From: Echria macrotheca
Lineage: Eukaryota > Ascomycota > Sordariomycetes > Sordariales > Schizotheciaceae
Direction of reading: 5' to 3'
DNA: 64,000 bases
NCBI GenBank assembly: GCA_030411725.1
Contig: MU839827.1
Span: forward strand, 2,983,027 to 3,047,026
The notes under the pieces were generated by a model that was not told the DNA's origin, made no database searches, and saw only the letters and a program-made list of their open reading frames with translations. Numbering within the stretch: the stretch's first letter is position 1; each line of letters starts with the position of its first letter. Both the position numbers and the translations under genes were made by a program. This document shows, piece after piece, positions 21,629-35,300 of the stretch.

Positions 21629-23300
21629 CTTGTCGTCGTCGTCGTCGGCGTCGGCGACGGTCGGTCGGGCGGGCAGTCGCCGCTTCGGAGATGTCGCGAA
21701 GGCGGCGGCGGGCGGCGGTTCGAGGATATCCGGAGGAGCCGAGCGGACGAGGTCTAAGAAAAATGGCAGAACAGAAAAGATTGGCGTCTCGCAAACGTCA
21801 GCCCATTCTCCCACACAGCAATAAATCAACCCGACAATGCGGCCAGATGTTCGAGAATTGCGAACAGGAAAGCAAAAATTTCCACAGATGCCCCAGTTCG
21901 CGCGGCCGGCAGATCCAATCAATGCCGCGGGCGTCGTCGCCAAAAATTCACGGCATGGAGACGAGACTCGCGCGATTCCAGGACAAGCTTTTGGGGAAAG
22001 GGGAAAGGTGGCCCCCTCTAGAACTAACCCTAACCCTGTGTCTTCTTGAATTATGTCAGCGAGCTGGATCAATCTCCTGACACGGCAGGAACGACCGGAG
22101 AATGAACGCCTGGGCACAGCAGGAGGAAACCTCGTTAGCGCGAAAGACCCCTTTTATTTTTTTTTAGTCCTGATGTTTTTCTAGCAAACCTGTCACCGCT
22201 GCGTTCGATCTTGGCCGTTCTGCCTCGAACCTCCTTTTTCGTCGCGCAGCTGTGTCTTCTCAGACTGCTCCACCATGTCGGATTCTCCTGAGTCCTGACT
22301 CGGGTGCTGCCCGCGAGGGGTTTTTCCTTGATTGCAAACAACCAAACAGGTGCATTTTTAGTCGTCCGATCACAATCAATGCCCAGTTTTTAAATTCTTT
22401 TTTCAACCCTGCTCTGCTCATCAACCTCCCCGGACAAGGCAGGCCGTGTGTGTCGAGGACAGACATAAATCTCTCTCAAGCCAAGCTTTCCTTTTCCCCT
22501 GCATTCCTTGGAGGGGAATAGCACTCGACTCCTTGAAGGATCAATAGAGTCTAGGCCTTGGATCTTTCTTTGGTTGACCGAGGTGGCTCGTGGGCTCGAG
22601 AAGGTCTCAGCTTCCAAGCTCATTAGCGTTGTAGTCTCTGGGAACTCGACGCCAGGGGGGGAACCGGTGACACGGTATCTACCAGGTATGTATCTTATTG
22701 ATTTGCTGCGGCTGGAAGCCATGTCGTCGTAACATCCCGATGATAACCGGCGTTGCAAAACCTCCGAAAATATTTTCTAAAATTTGTTCGATGGGACGGC
22801 GGCGTTCGCGTTCGGAGAAGGGTTTCTCGATCGGATCGGTGGTGAGACACCACGCCGCGGGATGCTACCGATGAAAGGCAAAAAGCTACGGCTTAACGCC
22901 GCGAGCCGAATGGCGGGTCACTGGCCACCCCGTGGCATCAGCGGCTCTCTTCGGGTCCCGCCGTTGTTGTTTCGTTTTCGGAGCCGGCCGGCGAGTGAGA
23001 ATTTTTTGCGTTGTTGACATCTCTCCAAGAGGAAGGCAGGTATCGGTATCGGTTTGTGATCTCGTGGCTTGCATGCTGCGGGAGTTTCGTTTCGTCTTGA
23101 CATGTGCCGAGGTAGATGCTAAGGTATGTTGGAAAAGAAACAGACTTGGTATTGGATAGCAGACTTGCTGGAATTCATCCATCTGCGCAAGCTGGACAGT
23201 TCTGATCCGAAGTCTTGGTGATGATCGGGTTCTGGACTTACTCGGGCTCGATACAATGTCCGCCCCAACGTCGTGACCTAATAACCGCCATGGACGTTCG
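21629..23300. other. region upstream of the PQ-loop gene; possible non-coding transcript
   Basis: No protein gene is supported. It contains CTAACCCTAACCCT at 22024-22037, a U-rich tract (T-run) at about 22150-22167, a second T-run near 22321 and an A-rich CAAACAACCAAACAGG at about 22335-22350. A 7-bp inverted repeat pairs TTGATTG (about 22328) with CAATCAA (about 22373). A GTATGT splice-donor-like site is at 22686. The set could belong to a non-coding RNA or simply to a promoter and leader; see the finding on telomerase RNA. Confidence 0.35.
22024..22037 (+). other. telomere-complement motif (two and a third CCCTAA units)
   Basis: CTAACCCTAACCCT reads as a complement of TTAGGG, the telomere repeat of Neurospora and most filamentous fungi. 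Its length suits either a telomerase RNA template (about 1.5-2.3 repeats) or a telobox bound by a Myb-type TTAGGG factor. It lies about 400 bp from the start of the minus-strand PQ-loop gene, so a promoter role for that gene is the conservative reading. Confidence 0.5.
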
Positions 23301-26300
23301 GAAATCACTCGTGTCCTTTGTTTCTTTGAGAAGGAACGCTCTGAGGATCGAACAACAGCACTTGGCCCGGGCCGTGACCATATTCAGCAGCTGGCTGGAA
23401 GGATTCCTCGAGCACGACCAGAGAGAGGAACGGGCATCCCCTTGGTCCCGGCGCCGGTTCCGAGGCTGCTGCCTTGTTGGCCGATCCCATTCTTGCGCAG
23501 CCCTCGAACGTTTGGTTTGCTTGTCGATCGGCCCTACTCGCCGACCGACGGTCGAGAACAACGGAGCTATTGAAGCCAAGACGGTCTGGTCTCACTGCCG
23601 GCTATGGCTCAGCCTGCTCACTGAGATCACGGGCCAAAGCGAGCCGCAGCCGCAGCGGCTTCGACAACTCAGTCGAGAAGCACTAGCTAACGCTAGATAC
23701 ACACCCCGACTTGGAAAGGCTAGGGTAGGGTCGGACGCTGGCTAATGGCTTCGATGTATTGTACATACCGCCAACGACATGATGGGGGGTTTCCTTTCTC
23801 GTGTGACTTGTGGACGGCATCTCGGATACCTATCAATGTGTCGGCAGCCGATGCCCCCCTGCTTTGAGTAGGTACCTATGACCCCCTGTGGAGGGAGTCA
23901 AAGCGATGCGCAATCATACTGTGCTGCGGTGCGGTACCATGTGCTGTGTGCTGTGCCGCTGAAATTAGCTTTGTTTTTTACCTTGCTATGTGTATGTGTG
24001 TGTGTGGTTATCTCCTTTTGACTTGATCATGGCATACCTAACATAGCATAACATAGCCAGAAGAAGTTGTAGTAATAAACGCAACCGCTCGGGACGGGAA
24101 CGATCTCAAGCTACCTAGACTAGACCAGCAGAAAATAATACCCGCATCCGCAACATTGGTGGAGCCTAATGATCCTCTTGGAGGCTTGGGGTGAGAGGTG
24201 AGATCGACAGACAGGCATGTTGCTGACGGCGTCTAAAAGTGGTCGAGAACAGTTCTGTTGAACCTCCCTCCCTCCCCCTGTCCGCTGTCGTGTCGTCAAG
24301 GATCAATCTCTGATGAAGAGAGAGAGAGAGAGCCAGCCCTCGGTGCCTCGTCCGTCATGCCGGCAAGTGGCAGAGGTCATGGACGTCACGGTCTCCATAA
24401 GCTGACGGGCGGAGCTTGTCGAGTGAAGTGGGATCTTTTTTTGAGATCACCTACCGGGTGCCGCATGACGAATTCAGTACCTAGTTAAGGTAGTTAGGTG
24501 AGTGAGCCCCGGACGAATGCAAAATGATGCCGTCGGAGTCTAGTCCTGTCATGGTATTCTGGGTGGCTGTCGCTGTGATGGTACACAAACACACCACACC
24601 ACACATGATGGCGGCACTGGATGGGTGGATAAATGAGTGGATGAATGGGACTTGACTTGTGTGTATCAGGGCCGGCCGGCCAGCCAGTCGGTCCCGGGTC
24701 ATGGATGTCGGAGACAGAAGCCGACGGTCCCCCAGTCCCATTCCCAGGGCGCGGCGTTGGCAAGGGGGCCGGACTGCCGTCAGCGTCGTATCACGCATGG
24801 TTGGTGTACGGATCGGTATGGGAGGTACCGTTGTCAAGATGTTACGCGCGCGCGAGGCAATGGGGATGGAGCCCGGGGGTTTGTCGGGTCCTGGTCCTGG
24901 GTGTTGGAAAAAGCTACGTTACGGTGGTGGGGATACACGGCGGTTAAGTCAGTCAGTTAGTTTGGTTTCCCCTGGTGTGTGTGCTGTGTGCTGTGATACA
25001 GTAGGTGGTTGTGTTCTGTCCTGCTGGATCAGATTTTAGTGTATGGATTTACTTAAGGGGGGTTTTCTTTAGATACCTTGTGCCGTGGTAACTACCTAGG
25101 AAGGTTCTGTACCGCCCAGTTGGGAATTTGTATACAGGGAAAGGTTGCGAGTTTTGCTAGGCAACTGGGACTTTTTTTTGTCTAGGCTAGCGAATACGAA
25201 GGGAAGGGCTGACGTGACGTGACGGGGGCGCCCAGGGGTTGACGGGAGTGAGATGCGGCGGCGCGGGGATGGGAACTTCCGTTATTCTTTTGTGATGAGA
25301 TACGTATCCGTGTCCCTATATGTTTCTTTTGGAATGAGTTTTGTGATTTTGTTGCGTGGGTGGGATAGCCATTTTCTTTCCTAGGTAGGTAGGAGGAGAT
25401 GCATGTGTTTCTTTTGTCACACTACACCTGCCTCTCTCAGAGAGATGGTAATGAGGTCTCACTGCGGGAAGAAAACGTGGGGTGGTAAACAAATGAATAA
25501 ATTAAAAGATTAAAGGTTTGGTTGGTTGAATGTGCATGCGTGCAAATGTTGGTTGCGTTGGTTGGTTGATTGACCTCCCTCCCCCTTTTCCCGAAGTTTT
25601 TTCCCGGGCTTTGTGGGTGCGCATTTCTTGGGATTGGGATATAGTATTGCCAACAGGCAACAGCCAACGACGGGATTTCTGGTGTTGGGATTGAGGTTAT
25701 CTCGGGTGGTCGTGGTTTATGTAGGTATGGTCTGGTAACACGACTTTGATGCGTCCGGGTAAAGTCCATGTAACTACTGTTGTACTCTTGTTTCATGGGG
25801 GCACATAATTACTACAAGAGAGCTGGGTGTTTGTGTTACAAAGGCAAAAGAGCAATGTCTGTCTAAAGTATTTACTGCCCTATACAGCGGCAATTGTTGT
25901 CTGATGGGCTGAAACCGTGGGAAAACACCATGGGAACTGCCAAAGGAAACCAATTGCACCGTGCTTGAAGGACAACACTTGTGACGGGACACACTTCCCC
26001 TTCAATCCCTTCAATGGCATGGTGGTAAACACAGAGAGGTATGGGGAAACTTGGCGGCGGTCCTGCCCGACGGTTCGGAGTCAGCTCCCGGGGAACTCGT
26101 GAATGTCCCCCGCCCACAGAGAACCGCTGCCTCCTTCGAGGTCCTCGCGCAAGAGGTTCTTCGGGTGTATCCAAGCAGGCACGGGTTATGAAGTCTCCGC
26201 GAGAGATAAAAAACTGAAGAATAGGGGGGAAAGGGTAGAATCGTCACTTACCGAGCTTGACAACTCACCGGAAGCCAACCCGCCGTGAGATGACATGGTT

Positions 26301-29300
26301 GAAGCCCGATTCCCAAGGTCAGGTAGGTGCGGAGACGCATCAGTAACCTATCTGATGTTAGAGAGAGAGAGAAAGAGAGAAAGAGGCTTTAACCCATCAA
26401 CCCAGATATGTTCTCCTTCCTCCCTCCGTCCCTCCTCCATCTGTGACCTCATCATCATCATCATCAAGACCCCGTACTGGTGTGCTACGTACATGTAGTT
26501 GAGTCGAGCGGCTTGGTGCACACAGGAAGAATACAGTTCCCCGGATATATATCCTCTCTTGACGTTTGCTCAAGGAACGAATGTTGTGCTGCTGCTGATA
26601 GTAGTAGTAGTAGTGATTCTGTCGCCGCGCTGTCCTAGTGTCTTCTAACGAGGACAAACCCATCATTTCTCCTCTGGCATCGTCCAGTCTTTTCTTTTGG
26701 GAGCATGTGAAACGTTACCAATCCCCTACGCAAGAGGTCTGCAAAACGAGAGTAGGTTGTCAGATATCTTCGCTGGTCTGATAACCAGGCACAGGCACAG
26801 GCGGCGGACTGAATAGCTACCGCTATGGCGAGTGACACATGTCGTTCTTTTCTTTATTCCCACCTCACCGTCGTTGCTTCTTCGGGCAGAAAAGCAAATT
26901 CGCCATGCCATACAAGAGTAGGTAGTCAATCTGGGGTTACTCAGCCAGCGACGAGTGACATATATCCCTCCTACTATTCTCCCCGTTGTTTATTCTTTTG
27001 TTCTCAGTGAAAATGACACAAGAGAGGACTGGAAGAATGACAATTACGCGTCAGCTCTTCCCCCCATCTCCAACCCATCTACGTATTCGTGCCCGTGTGC
27101 AAAGAGAGTCCATGACAGTTCCTGGTTCTCCCAGGACCCAGACACCATCTCCCAACACGAACCAACGCCTGCAGGACCCGGATATGTGGAACAGAAAACC
27201 AGGTTAGCGGTAATTAGATGGGTGCCGGCGACGTCTGGTATTCCCACCACATCTCTAAAACATTCCAGATATCAAAATACGTTGCCACGGGGGGTGTGTG
27301 GATGGATGTGAGTATGGTCTGATTCCCCAAAACATGGATGACAGTTCGAATGTGTCTGTGAGTGAGTGACGACGACGCCGACGACGACGACGACAGGATG
27401 AACGGAGCGTCAACCCGGCCGGGGCGAGGTTTGACACGAAGGAAGCTTGGGATTGGAGCGGGAATGACATTATGTATGTCATCCTGCCGGCACCGCTTTC
27501 ACCTACCTACCTTCTCGATACCGTAACTCACCATACTGCTTCTCGAAGGCAACAAAAGCAACCGTTTCAGAAAGGTAGGTAAAGGTGGAGGACACAAACC
27601 CTGACGTGGACCGAACCGGGCCGAGTGAGTGAGAAAAATTGCCAAGCCTTCGCCACCACTTCTCTCCTGTTTTGTCATGACTCTTGCGGTCGGGTATTTG
27701 GAAGAGATGGAGAGAGACAAAATCGATAGATCTGCTGCACCCTCACCTTGTTGGCCTCCTCTCTCACCTCACCTACCTCGTCCGGAATCAGGACCCATAA
27801 ACCGAGTGGCGGCTATCTGACCTAGCGGCAATTACATGCTTGCGAATTCCAGATGTCCAGGATGTCGAGAAGGAGGGGGCCAGAGTGGAAACGGGTGGAC
27901 GGACCAAGTGGGTGCGTAACCTACCGGATCCGTCCATCATCCCGAGCTGGTCATCATCGGTGGGAATAAACTCAGGCCTGATTGCTTGTGCTTGTGTGTG
28001 CCTGACATGGTGCAGACTCCAAAACTCAGTGTGTATCCGCTGTCTGCGTATACACAACCGAAAAAGTTGTGAAACCCAAACGAGGACAAGCCCCTATCAC
28101 TACTGACCCCATGTTGGAAAGTAAACAGCCAAGATTGCCCCCACTCCCTTGGTTTTGGTGGAGTAGAGGGGAATGTTTCGATAGCGGCGGAATCTCATCC
28201 TTCGTCCCCCCCGGGGCAGGATCCGTGGTCGCCGCAGGATCAAGAGAAGAAAAAGGCAGTCAGTAATAAACGCAACAACACCATGTGAAACCTGGGAATA
28301 ACAATGTACGGGACCAGGAATCGTGCGAAAGAGAGATCGCAAGGGCAGGGTGACATGCCACCTCCCTCATCCAGATGCTTCGCAAAAGTGATCTGCCAAA
28401 CCTGCAGCTTCTGGATAAAAGAGAGAAGTGCCGACAGCATCCGTAAGACCACACAGCCAGACCGCCGGTTTGATAGGTCGGCCGGGGGCGGTGGAGCACA
28501 CGACGCCGCTAGCGGATGATATACCGGGTTGGACCGGCCGAGTCGGCGCTGGGAACGACGGGCCTCGACCTGCCCCAAAGAGGCCGGGCCCCTACCCTAG
28601 CCCAATGGAACTTCCGGCGCATCATCCTTGGCGGGTCGGCGCATCTGGACGGGCAGGACGGGCTAGCTTTGGCGTCCACGCCGCCGTCCTCTCGCCCCTT
28701 TTCTGTCCCGAGACATGTGCCGGCTTCTCTCTCGAGGGGGGGGGGTCAAGCTCTGTGCTGCTGCTCTGTGCCTGCAGCGGCCAGAGGGTGGAAATTGAGC
28801 AAAAAAGGGCGTGCCGGATCCGTCGACGCCTGCTCCGCAGCTACACCTGGCCGTCGTCGCCCCCGTCGCCCCCGTGGTCTCCGATCGAACGACGATTCGA
28901 GCGGCAACAGCACGCTAGAGTACAAGCCTGGACCGGAGCACGCTCGGCGGCTTTTCCAGCGGCTGAAGGGACGACCTGGCGCTTTCTCGGCACCCTCCCG
29001 CCGAGTCTCCCTCGGCCACGTGTAACTAGACTGCTGAGGTACCGTGGAGGCCGGCTAGTGTGTGTATCCGTGGTTACACACGGCCAGAACTCGGGGCCCC
29101 TTTTTGGCATATTTCTTGAGATTTTACTGCCGCAACGCTCGGTTCGCAGAGTATCTAACGCTCATCTCATAACGTAGCATAACTATCCCCGATATCCACC
29201 ACAAGCATGGAGAGGTAGTGTAGGTAGCGTAGTGCTCGGCGGGTTTGGCGCTGCGATGTGCACTACAGACGTAGCAGTGCTGAGATCTCGCAACTCGTCG

Positions 29301-32300
29301 AGAATAGGTCTTACCCACTAGAAGAATGGGACGTCGCCGGCGGCTCCATGGCACCCACGACAGGAGATGGATCCCAAAAGTGCCGCATGCAACCATCCCA
29401 TGGCTCGCAACCAGGGATCGAAGCGCGAGCCCCAAGCCGGCCATCTGCATTAGCCTGGCATTTCGTCATCCAATTTCGCGCCAAGGATGGGAACCATTGT
29501 ACCCTGTTGGACGTCTGCCTAGAGACCGACTGTCGAGCCAGGATCAAATGCCAAAGAAGGGAGGAGGAGCGAGCCATGAATCAATCCAGCCGGCAGGCCG
29601 TCTCCTTTGATCGAGGGCGTGCCCGTGGCGAAAGCGTCGTGGCGTCGGTCCGAAGACGTGAGAATAAAAACGGCAAAAATCTCTCTCTCAATGGCAAAGG
29701 GGTCAGTCATCATCCCTCACGGCACACCCCGGCTTTGCCCCCCGCCCCTCACCGGGTGTAGTAGCCAAGAAAAGAACAAAAAAAAAAGAAAGGGTAACAA
29801 AGCCGGCCAGACGCAACGGCTAACCAGGCGACTGCCGAGGACGGTTGTCGTCGTCGACGACATTCCTGACGGGCTGCTGCCGCAATCCGGGAACCAAGGA
29901 CACCCTCCGGGAAGGCTTTCCCTGAACCGTGTGCGGGGGTTACTATCTTGCGCGCTGTCATGGAATGCGGCTATTCGTAGAGATATCAGCTTTGGAGGAG
30001 GGATGGGGGGGAGGCCAATCACGGCAGTGCGGGAAAGCTGCGTGAGCCGTCGATACAAGTCCAAGGACCCGGATTCTGCCCAGGCAGGACTGGGAATGGT
30101 AATCTCGTCGGCGGTCGGGCTCGTCTTGGTTCGCTGCTCGTCCCAACCCGGCCCTCCTCCTCCTCCTCCTCCACCATGCTCCGCCATTGGGGAAGCACTA
30201 TGAAGCAGCCATGTCTTCGTCTGATACTCTGGCTCCGATATTGCGATATTGCTGCCCGCCCTCTCTCCATCTTTTGTCTGCCGAACTTTAATGACCTGCC
30301 ATCCAAGCCGGGGGGGAATCCCAGGGGGGCGTGCCCCCGTGTAATTGGTGTCTATTTTCAGACCACTTTGTCTCACGGAACCGCTCCGCATTTTTTCTCT
30401 CGAGGGGTCCCCGGGAAGGGCAGACCCCAATTCGAACTTACCCCAAACCCACAAAGCAAAAATGTCCGGGCCCGGGTCTCAGACGTGATGACGTGCGGCC
30501 TTTCATCAAACTGTCCACACACGTCCAGCCGGAGCTCAGTCCTCCACGAAACCAAACGTACCACACACCCAATGGCAGCCAATAACTATGCCCTGATCCC
30601 TAGAGTGTAGATTGCAGTGCTGCTTTTGCGGCGCCGCGCGTGTGACGCTGCCAGGCCTGCAGCTTCTGGTGGTCTCCCGCAGCGCGGGGTCTGCCGGACG
30701 GCTTCGCGGCAAATCGTTCCCTTCACCGTCCAAGAGCCACAAAGCCAAGCGGAGTCCCCGACGCTACCTTCTTGCAGCAGTGCAGTGAGTGGGCTTGCCG
30801 ACAGCTTGTGGGCTGAGAGAATGCTGCCAAGCTTGCCGGTAATCTTACCAGCGTCGGTGCGCTGTGAGCATACGCCGTACTGCTGCTGCTGTTGCTGCTC
30901 CTGTCCCGTGACAGGGCACAAAGGGGGTAGGCGGCGGCGGAAAAAAGGGGGGCGTTGCAACGCTGGGGAAATCGTTTGCCCGTCCTTGGTTGCCGTTGAT
31001 GAGTTCCTCCTCGGGGATGCAATCAGTAGAGTGGCGGGCTCAGCTCCGATATGTCGATATACCTACCCTATGCTCATGGCAAAATAACACATAAACCCAC
31101 CCGGTGTGTGGGACCCGTGGAAAGTGTCGTTGTCGTTAATGCCAGCCCATAACAATAAAGGATGGGACGGTTGGGAGGGGGAGATCCGGGTTTGGCAATA
31201 ACCACCTGAATTTAAGGTCGGCGGGTCAGCTCTGCCGACTTGTCCGGCTCGTTGATTGCCATCCCCAGATTCCCGTCGGCGGGCGGGCCAGCTTCTTTTA
31301 TTAGAACCCGGCCGAGGTGCAGGGCTGGCCTCATGACGCCTCGCCTCCCAACGGTAAATCGACGTTAAACTCCCATGAGGCGTCGACGAGATGGTGTTGA
31401 CTTCATCTGAGCTGGGCAGCCTTGCCGCGTCAGAGGCACCCAGGCACAGGGATCCTGCAGGAACCTCCGTTGATAAAGCGGTTCCTCGCTCCCCAACATC
31501 AGATGGAGCCACTTCTCCCTCGCACCCGCAACCGTCCGCTCACGAGATATTGCGTCGGTATTGCTTATGCATCAAACGGGTTGGACTGACCGTAAAATAG
31601 ATCTGGCTGGGCCCTTCGCTTCATCATGTCCATCTCGAGCCGGCCGAGGAGGGATGATATGGCCGTGTGTGCTCAAGAGAGTGGCGTCCAGAGGGGGGTG
31701 AGCCGAGGGCTGCATCTCGAGCCATTGTCGTCATGCTGAAAGCGGGCGAGCAGCACGGGGGGGGGAAGAGAAATGAGTCGACAACATGGTGTTTGTTGCT
31801 TTGTGTTGGTGGCCCCTGGCTGACCCCCTCCGAGCCTCTTCTCCTTACCCCCATCACGGAGCGGAATGCCGAACGCCAATGCGGCGGGTGATTGCCAACC
31901 CACCCCTGCTCGTACATACCAAGGTTTACACTACGCGGAGCTTTCGCGAGAAATGGTGGGGTTACAGATAACCAGCCACCAAACTCCCTTTCCATCGCTT
32001 TGCAGACTGCTTCTCTTGTCAAGTCTGCCCCCGTGTCGACAAGGGGACTATGAAGGTGCGGCTCGCCGAGACTGATAACAGCAGAAATGGGAACTTGTCC
32101 CCCCCCGAAGACAGGAACCTTGGGCATAAGTAGCCGAGGCTTTTTAGCGTCTTTGGTTGTTGTTGTCCTCTTCAGTTCTCCGGCTCAAATTGGCCGGCGT
32201 TGATTGGACCCAGAGTTCGTAGAGTGCTCAGGAGAGTAGTACCCAGGGCTTGGCTGAGTGAGAGTCTTTGCCGGGTCCTACTGCTAAAAATAGGCGGGAG

Positions 32301-35300
32301 CCCCCTCCACGAAATGGTCAACTGTGGTCCACCCGCGATGGCGTTTTGTTAGTATTTGGTCAAGTAGATTGTCTGGCGAGCGGAACCGAGAAAGGCGTCA
32401 AAGGTTTCCGTCCCCATTAGAGTAGAGACCCCTACCATCCGTATCTGCATTGCGAGTTCGCGGGGAGTGCGGCTTTGTCCGCCGGCGTCTGCTGTTCGTT
32501 TGTTGACATCCCGAGCCTTCAGGGGGGGCTTGCTTGCAACGGTGATCGAGGCGCCGATGAACCCCACACATGGCCGAAAAATTGGCGACGAGGGTGGAGA
32601 GGCAGGTAGGGTTCTCGAGAAGTGAGTGTACACTACCTTTGTTTTCGACCGCAGATGAGGTCCTTCGCGTTCCGACTTTTGTTTCTGCCGTGAGTACCAT
32701 AATTCGGATCCTGCTTCTTCTCTCTATTCCGGGCTCAGCCGAGACACATGACAATTGATCGAGGTTCAAACCCACGGGAAACCGTGGCGCTGAAAACGTG
32801 CCTGCCACACGCTGAGAACGTGGCCAATTTCATGGCGGGAGCGGCGTACTTGGGCTGACAGAGACCCCCTCCCTCGCTCGCCCTCGTATCCCTAGGGCTT
32901 GAGATCCTCTCAACGCCGTCTCTCTACATAGTTAGTTCCAACAACAGCGTCGGAAAGCGAGGCGCATCTCTCCGGAAGACCTCCCAGAAGCGGAAGTCAA
33001 GTCCCAACCAACGGCCCCGGGCCTGGTATCAGCGTGTCATCGCGCGTCAAATCGAGTCGATGCCTCGCAGCTAATTTTTTTTCTAGAAGCCCGGATCACA
33101 CGACCCCGGTCGCTAGCCCTCCTTTCTTGCGCAACACTGACCAGCCAGAGAGCCTTGTGTGTCTCAACAAAAGGAGGGAACGCTTGTCCGGATCCGGTTA
33201 CTGGCCCCTTGCCTGCATCAGGGGCATAACCAGAAGTTCCGTGCTTTCAAGGTTGAATCTGTCGAAATATACAGCGCAGCATCCCGATGGCTCTGGCACG
33301 CCATGCCGCTGCATTCTGTTGACCTTTTGCTCGTCGAGATGTCTTGGCCAAGAACAGAGAACTAACTTGACCTAACTGCCTTGTGCCGATCCCTCAGAAG
33401 TTGCATAAAGTGACGAATAAGACAACGCCATGTCGTTGCATGAGTTGCACCGTCAAAGTTCGGATGGGCCTCTCAAAGCCACACGGCCTACGACCTTAAC
33501 TGTCGATCTTAGAAGATTCCCTGTCCGATAGCAAAAAGTCAATGCATGACCATTGTCTTAGCGGATTATACCAGTCAGTCCCTGGGCCCTGTTTGATGCT
33601 GATAACTGTAAATCCGCCAACGGTGAGCAGATCGCGGGAGCCACAGCCGGAGGACGAAACCGAACCAACCAAGTGGTGGGATTGCCTTGCCGTCCGCCGC
33701 TTCCCCCCTTCCGCGGGTAGCAACTCAAGATCGAAGTGGCTTGGAAGTTGCCTCATCCCGCTGTGATCAGATATGAGGATCGAAGCCAATCTCGTCTCAC
33801 GCTTGTCGACGCTTACGCAGTCCGTTAACGCCGCATCCTTCCTGACCCTGTCAGATGCTCACCCCCACCTTGTGTGTGCTTCTCGACACACGTCGCGGCT
33901 CTTTGTGGCATAAATACCTACCTGCCTGGTTGGTAGGTACGGCTGCTCCGCGCCTCGGTTTGCCTGTTGTGCGGAGACCGCTGAGCGGATAATTCTCTGG
34001 TCCGGACATTGGGGAGCGTAGCCGGCGTCGAGCTTTTCCAAGCATAATCAGGGCATGTTTTCGGCTGTGAAGGCTCGAGAGCCGACTGTATGCACGTCGT
34101 TCCGGGAAGGGAAAGCTGTCAGTTGTAGCTGTTGGACGCGAGCCTATCGGGTCCTGGCTCGCGAGCCCTTGCTCACATGGTTCTTCTCCAGCAAGGTCCC
34201 CAAGCTCTGGGCCCGGAAATTCGACCTTTCCCGCTCCATTCTCTTTTGCCAGATTCTCTGGGGGGTGCGTCATGGTCTCAGGAGAAGCATCGGGACGCTT
34301 CTGCTGGGCTGGCTGCTGCTGCTCAGGTTACGAATAACTAGGATAGTCCCTGAAGCGTGGAGGCTCCATGAGTTTTTCATGGTCGGTTCCGATCAGCAGC
34401 GAACAGCGGTGCGACTCTTTGTGGGAGGGCGATCCTGGCGGGGTTGCGGACTTGGCGGGCGGCTAGCTATGTGTATGTAAGGTAGTTGTGAGATGTCGAG
34501 CTTGGGGTAAAGACGCTCCTTGGTGAGGACGCAAATGCCAGATGTGTGCAGCAAGTACCGCTGGCAGATCGCAGTGTGTCTCGTCTCGAGAAAGCTCCGA
34601 AGCTCGAGTTCCACCACAGGATGACTCGGCTGAGAGGTCCAGAGGCTCGCGAGGGGCGGCCAATCATGGTTATCATTACGGGAAAAGTATCAGGACAATC
34701 CGAAGGCAAACCCGAAACAACTTTCTCCAGGGCTGTTGGTGTCTCACGGGAGCCGATCGAGCTTGGTGGTGGAACCAGCCGCCCAATGCCAAGACAAGAA
34801 GAAATGCTAGCGCTCTGCTCGGTCAGGCCCACGATGCTCGACGCTAACATCTGCCGAGTCGGCGCCGGCACGGAAAGTCTCTCGCTACCTAGACAGTGCA
34901 GAGGTCCTGGAGGGGCCTCGGCTCCCAAAGGGCCGCTGTTGTCCTGACCGGAGCTTCGTCGTCGAGTCCTCGAGCGGGCCAAAGGAGGATCATGACAGCT
35001 ACACGCTTCTTCGTGCAGTCGAGGGCCGATGGTTCCGGAGACGGTGGAGGTTGGTGAAGCTGTTGGTGCCCGGCAACAATATAACCAGTGGCCAGGCAAA
35101 CACCGTTGGCCATGACGAGAGGGGCGCTGCTTGCAGATGAGTGCTCCTCGATGGAGTCGACCAGAATTACCCAAGATTCCGGATGAATGCCCGGCTTCTC
35201 GCTAGTTAGGGCTGACCTTGTTGCCAACGACTGGCGCTTGTTGACAGCGCTGGCCGCCGCCTTGCCCAGTCATATTATCTCGGTAATCGCACAATGGCGG

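Noticed and set aside
23215..23745. 176-codon plus-strand open frame
   Set aside because: No domain, overlapping minus-strand frames of similar quality, Arg/Ser-rich composition; typical of random GC-rich DNA.
28428..29177. 249-codon plus-strand open frame
   Set aside because: Low-complexity Arg/Pro/Ser protein, no start context, no family, other frames equally open.
29400..29435. Hairpin GGCTCGC/GCGAGCC with an internal GGGATCGAA
   Set aside because: A 7-bp stem is expected by chance in a GC-rich window and the T-arm of a tRNA does not form.
32705..32785. GGTTCAAACCC resembling a tRNA B box
   Set aside because: One mismatch in the T-stem and no pairing acceptor ends.
34467..35227. Long minus-strand frames of 235 and 112 codons
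   Set aside because: Neither resembles a known protein; codon bias is mixed and the two overlap out of frame.
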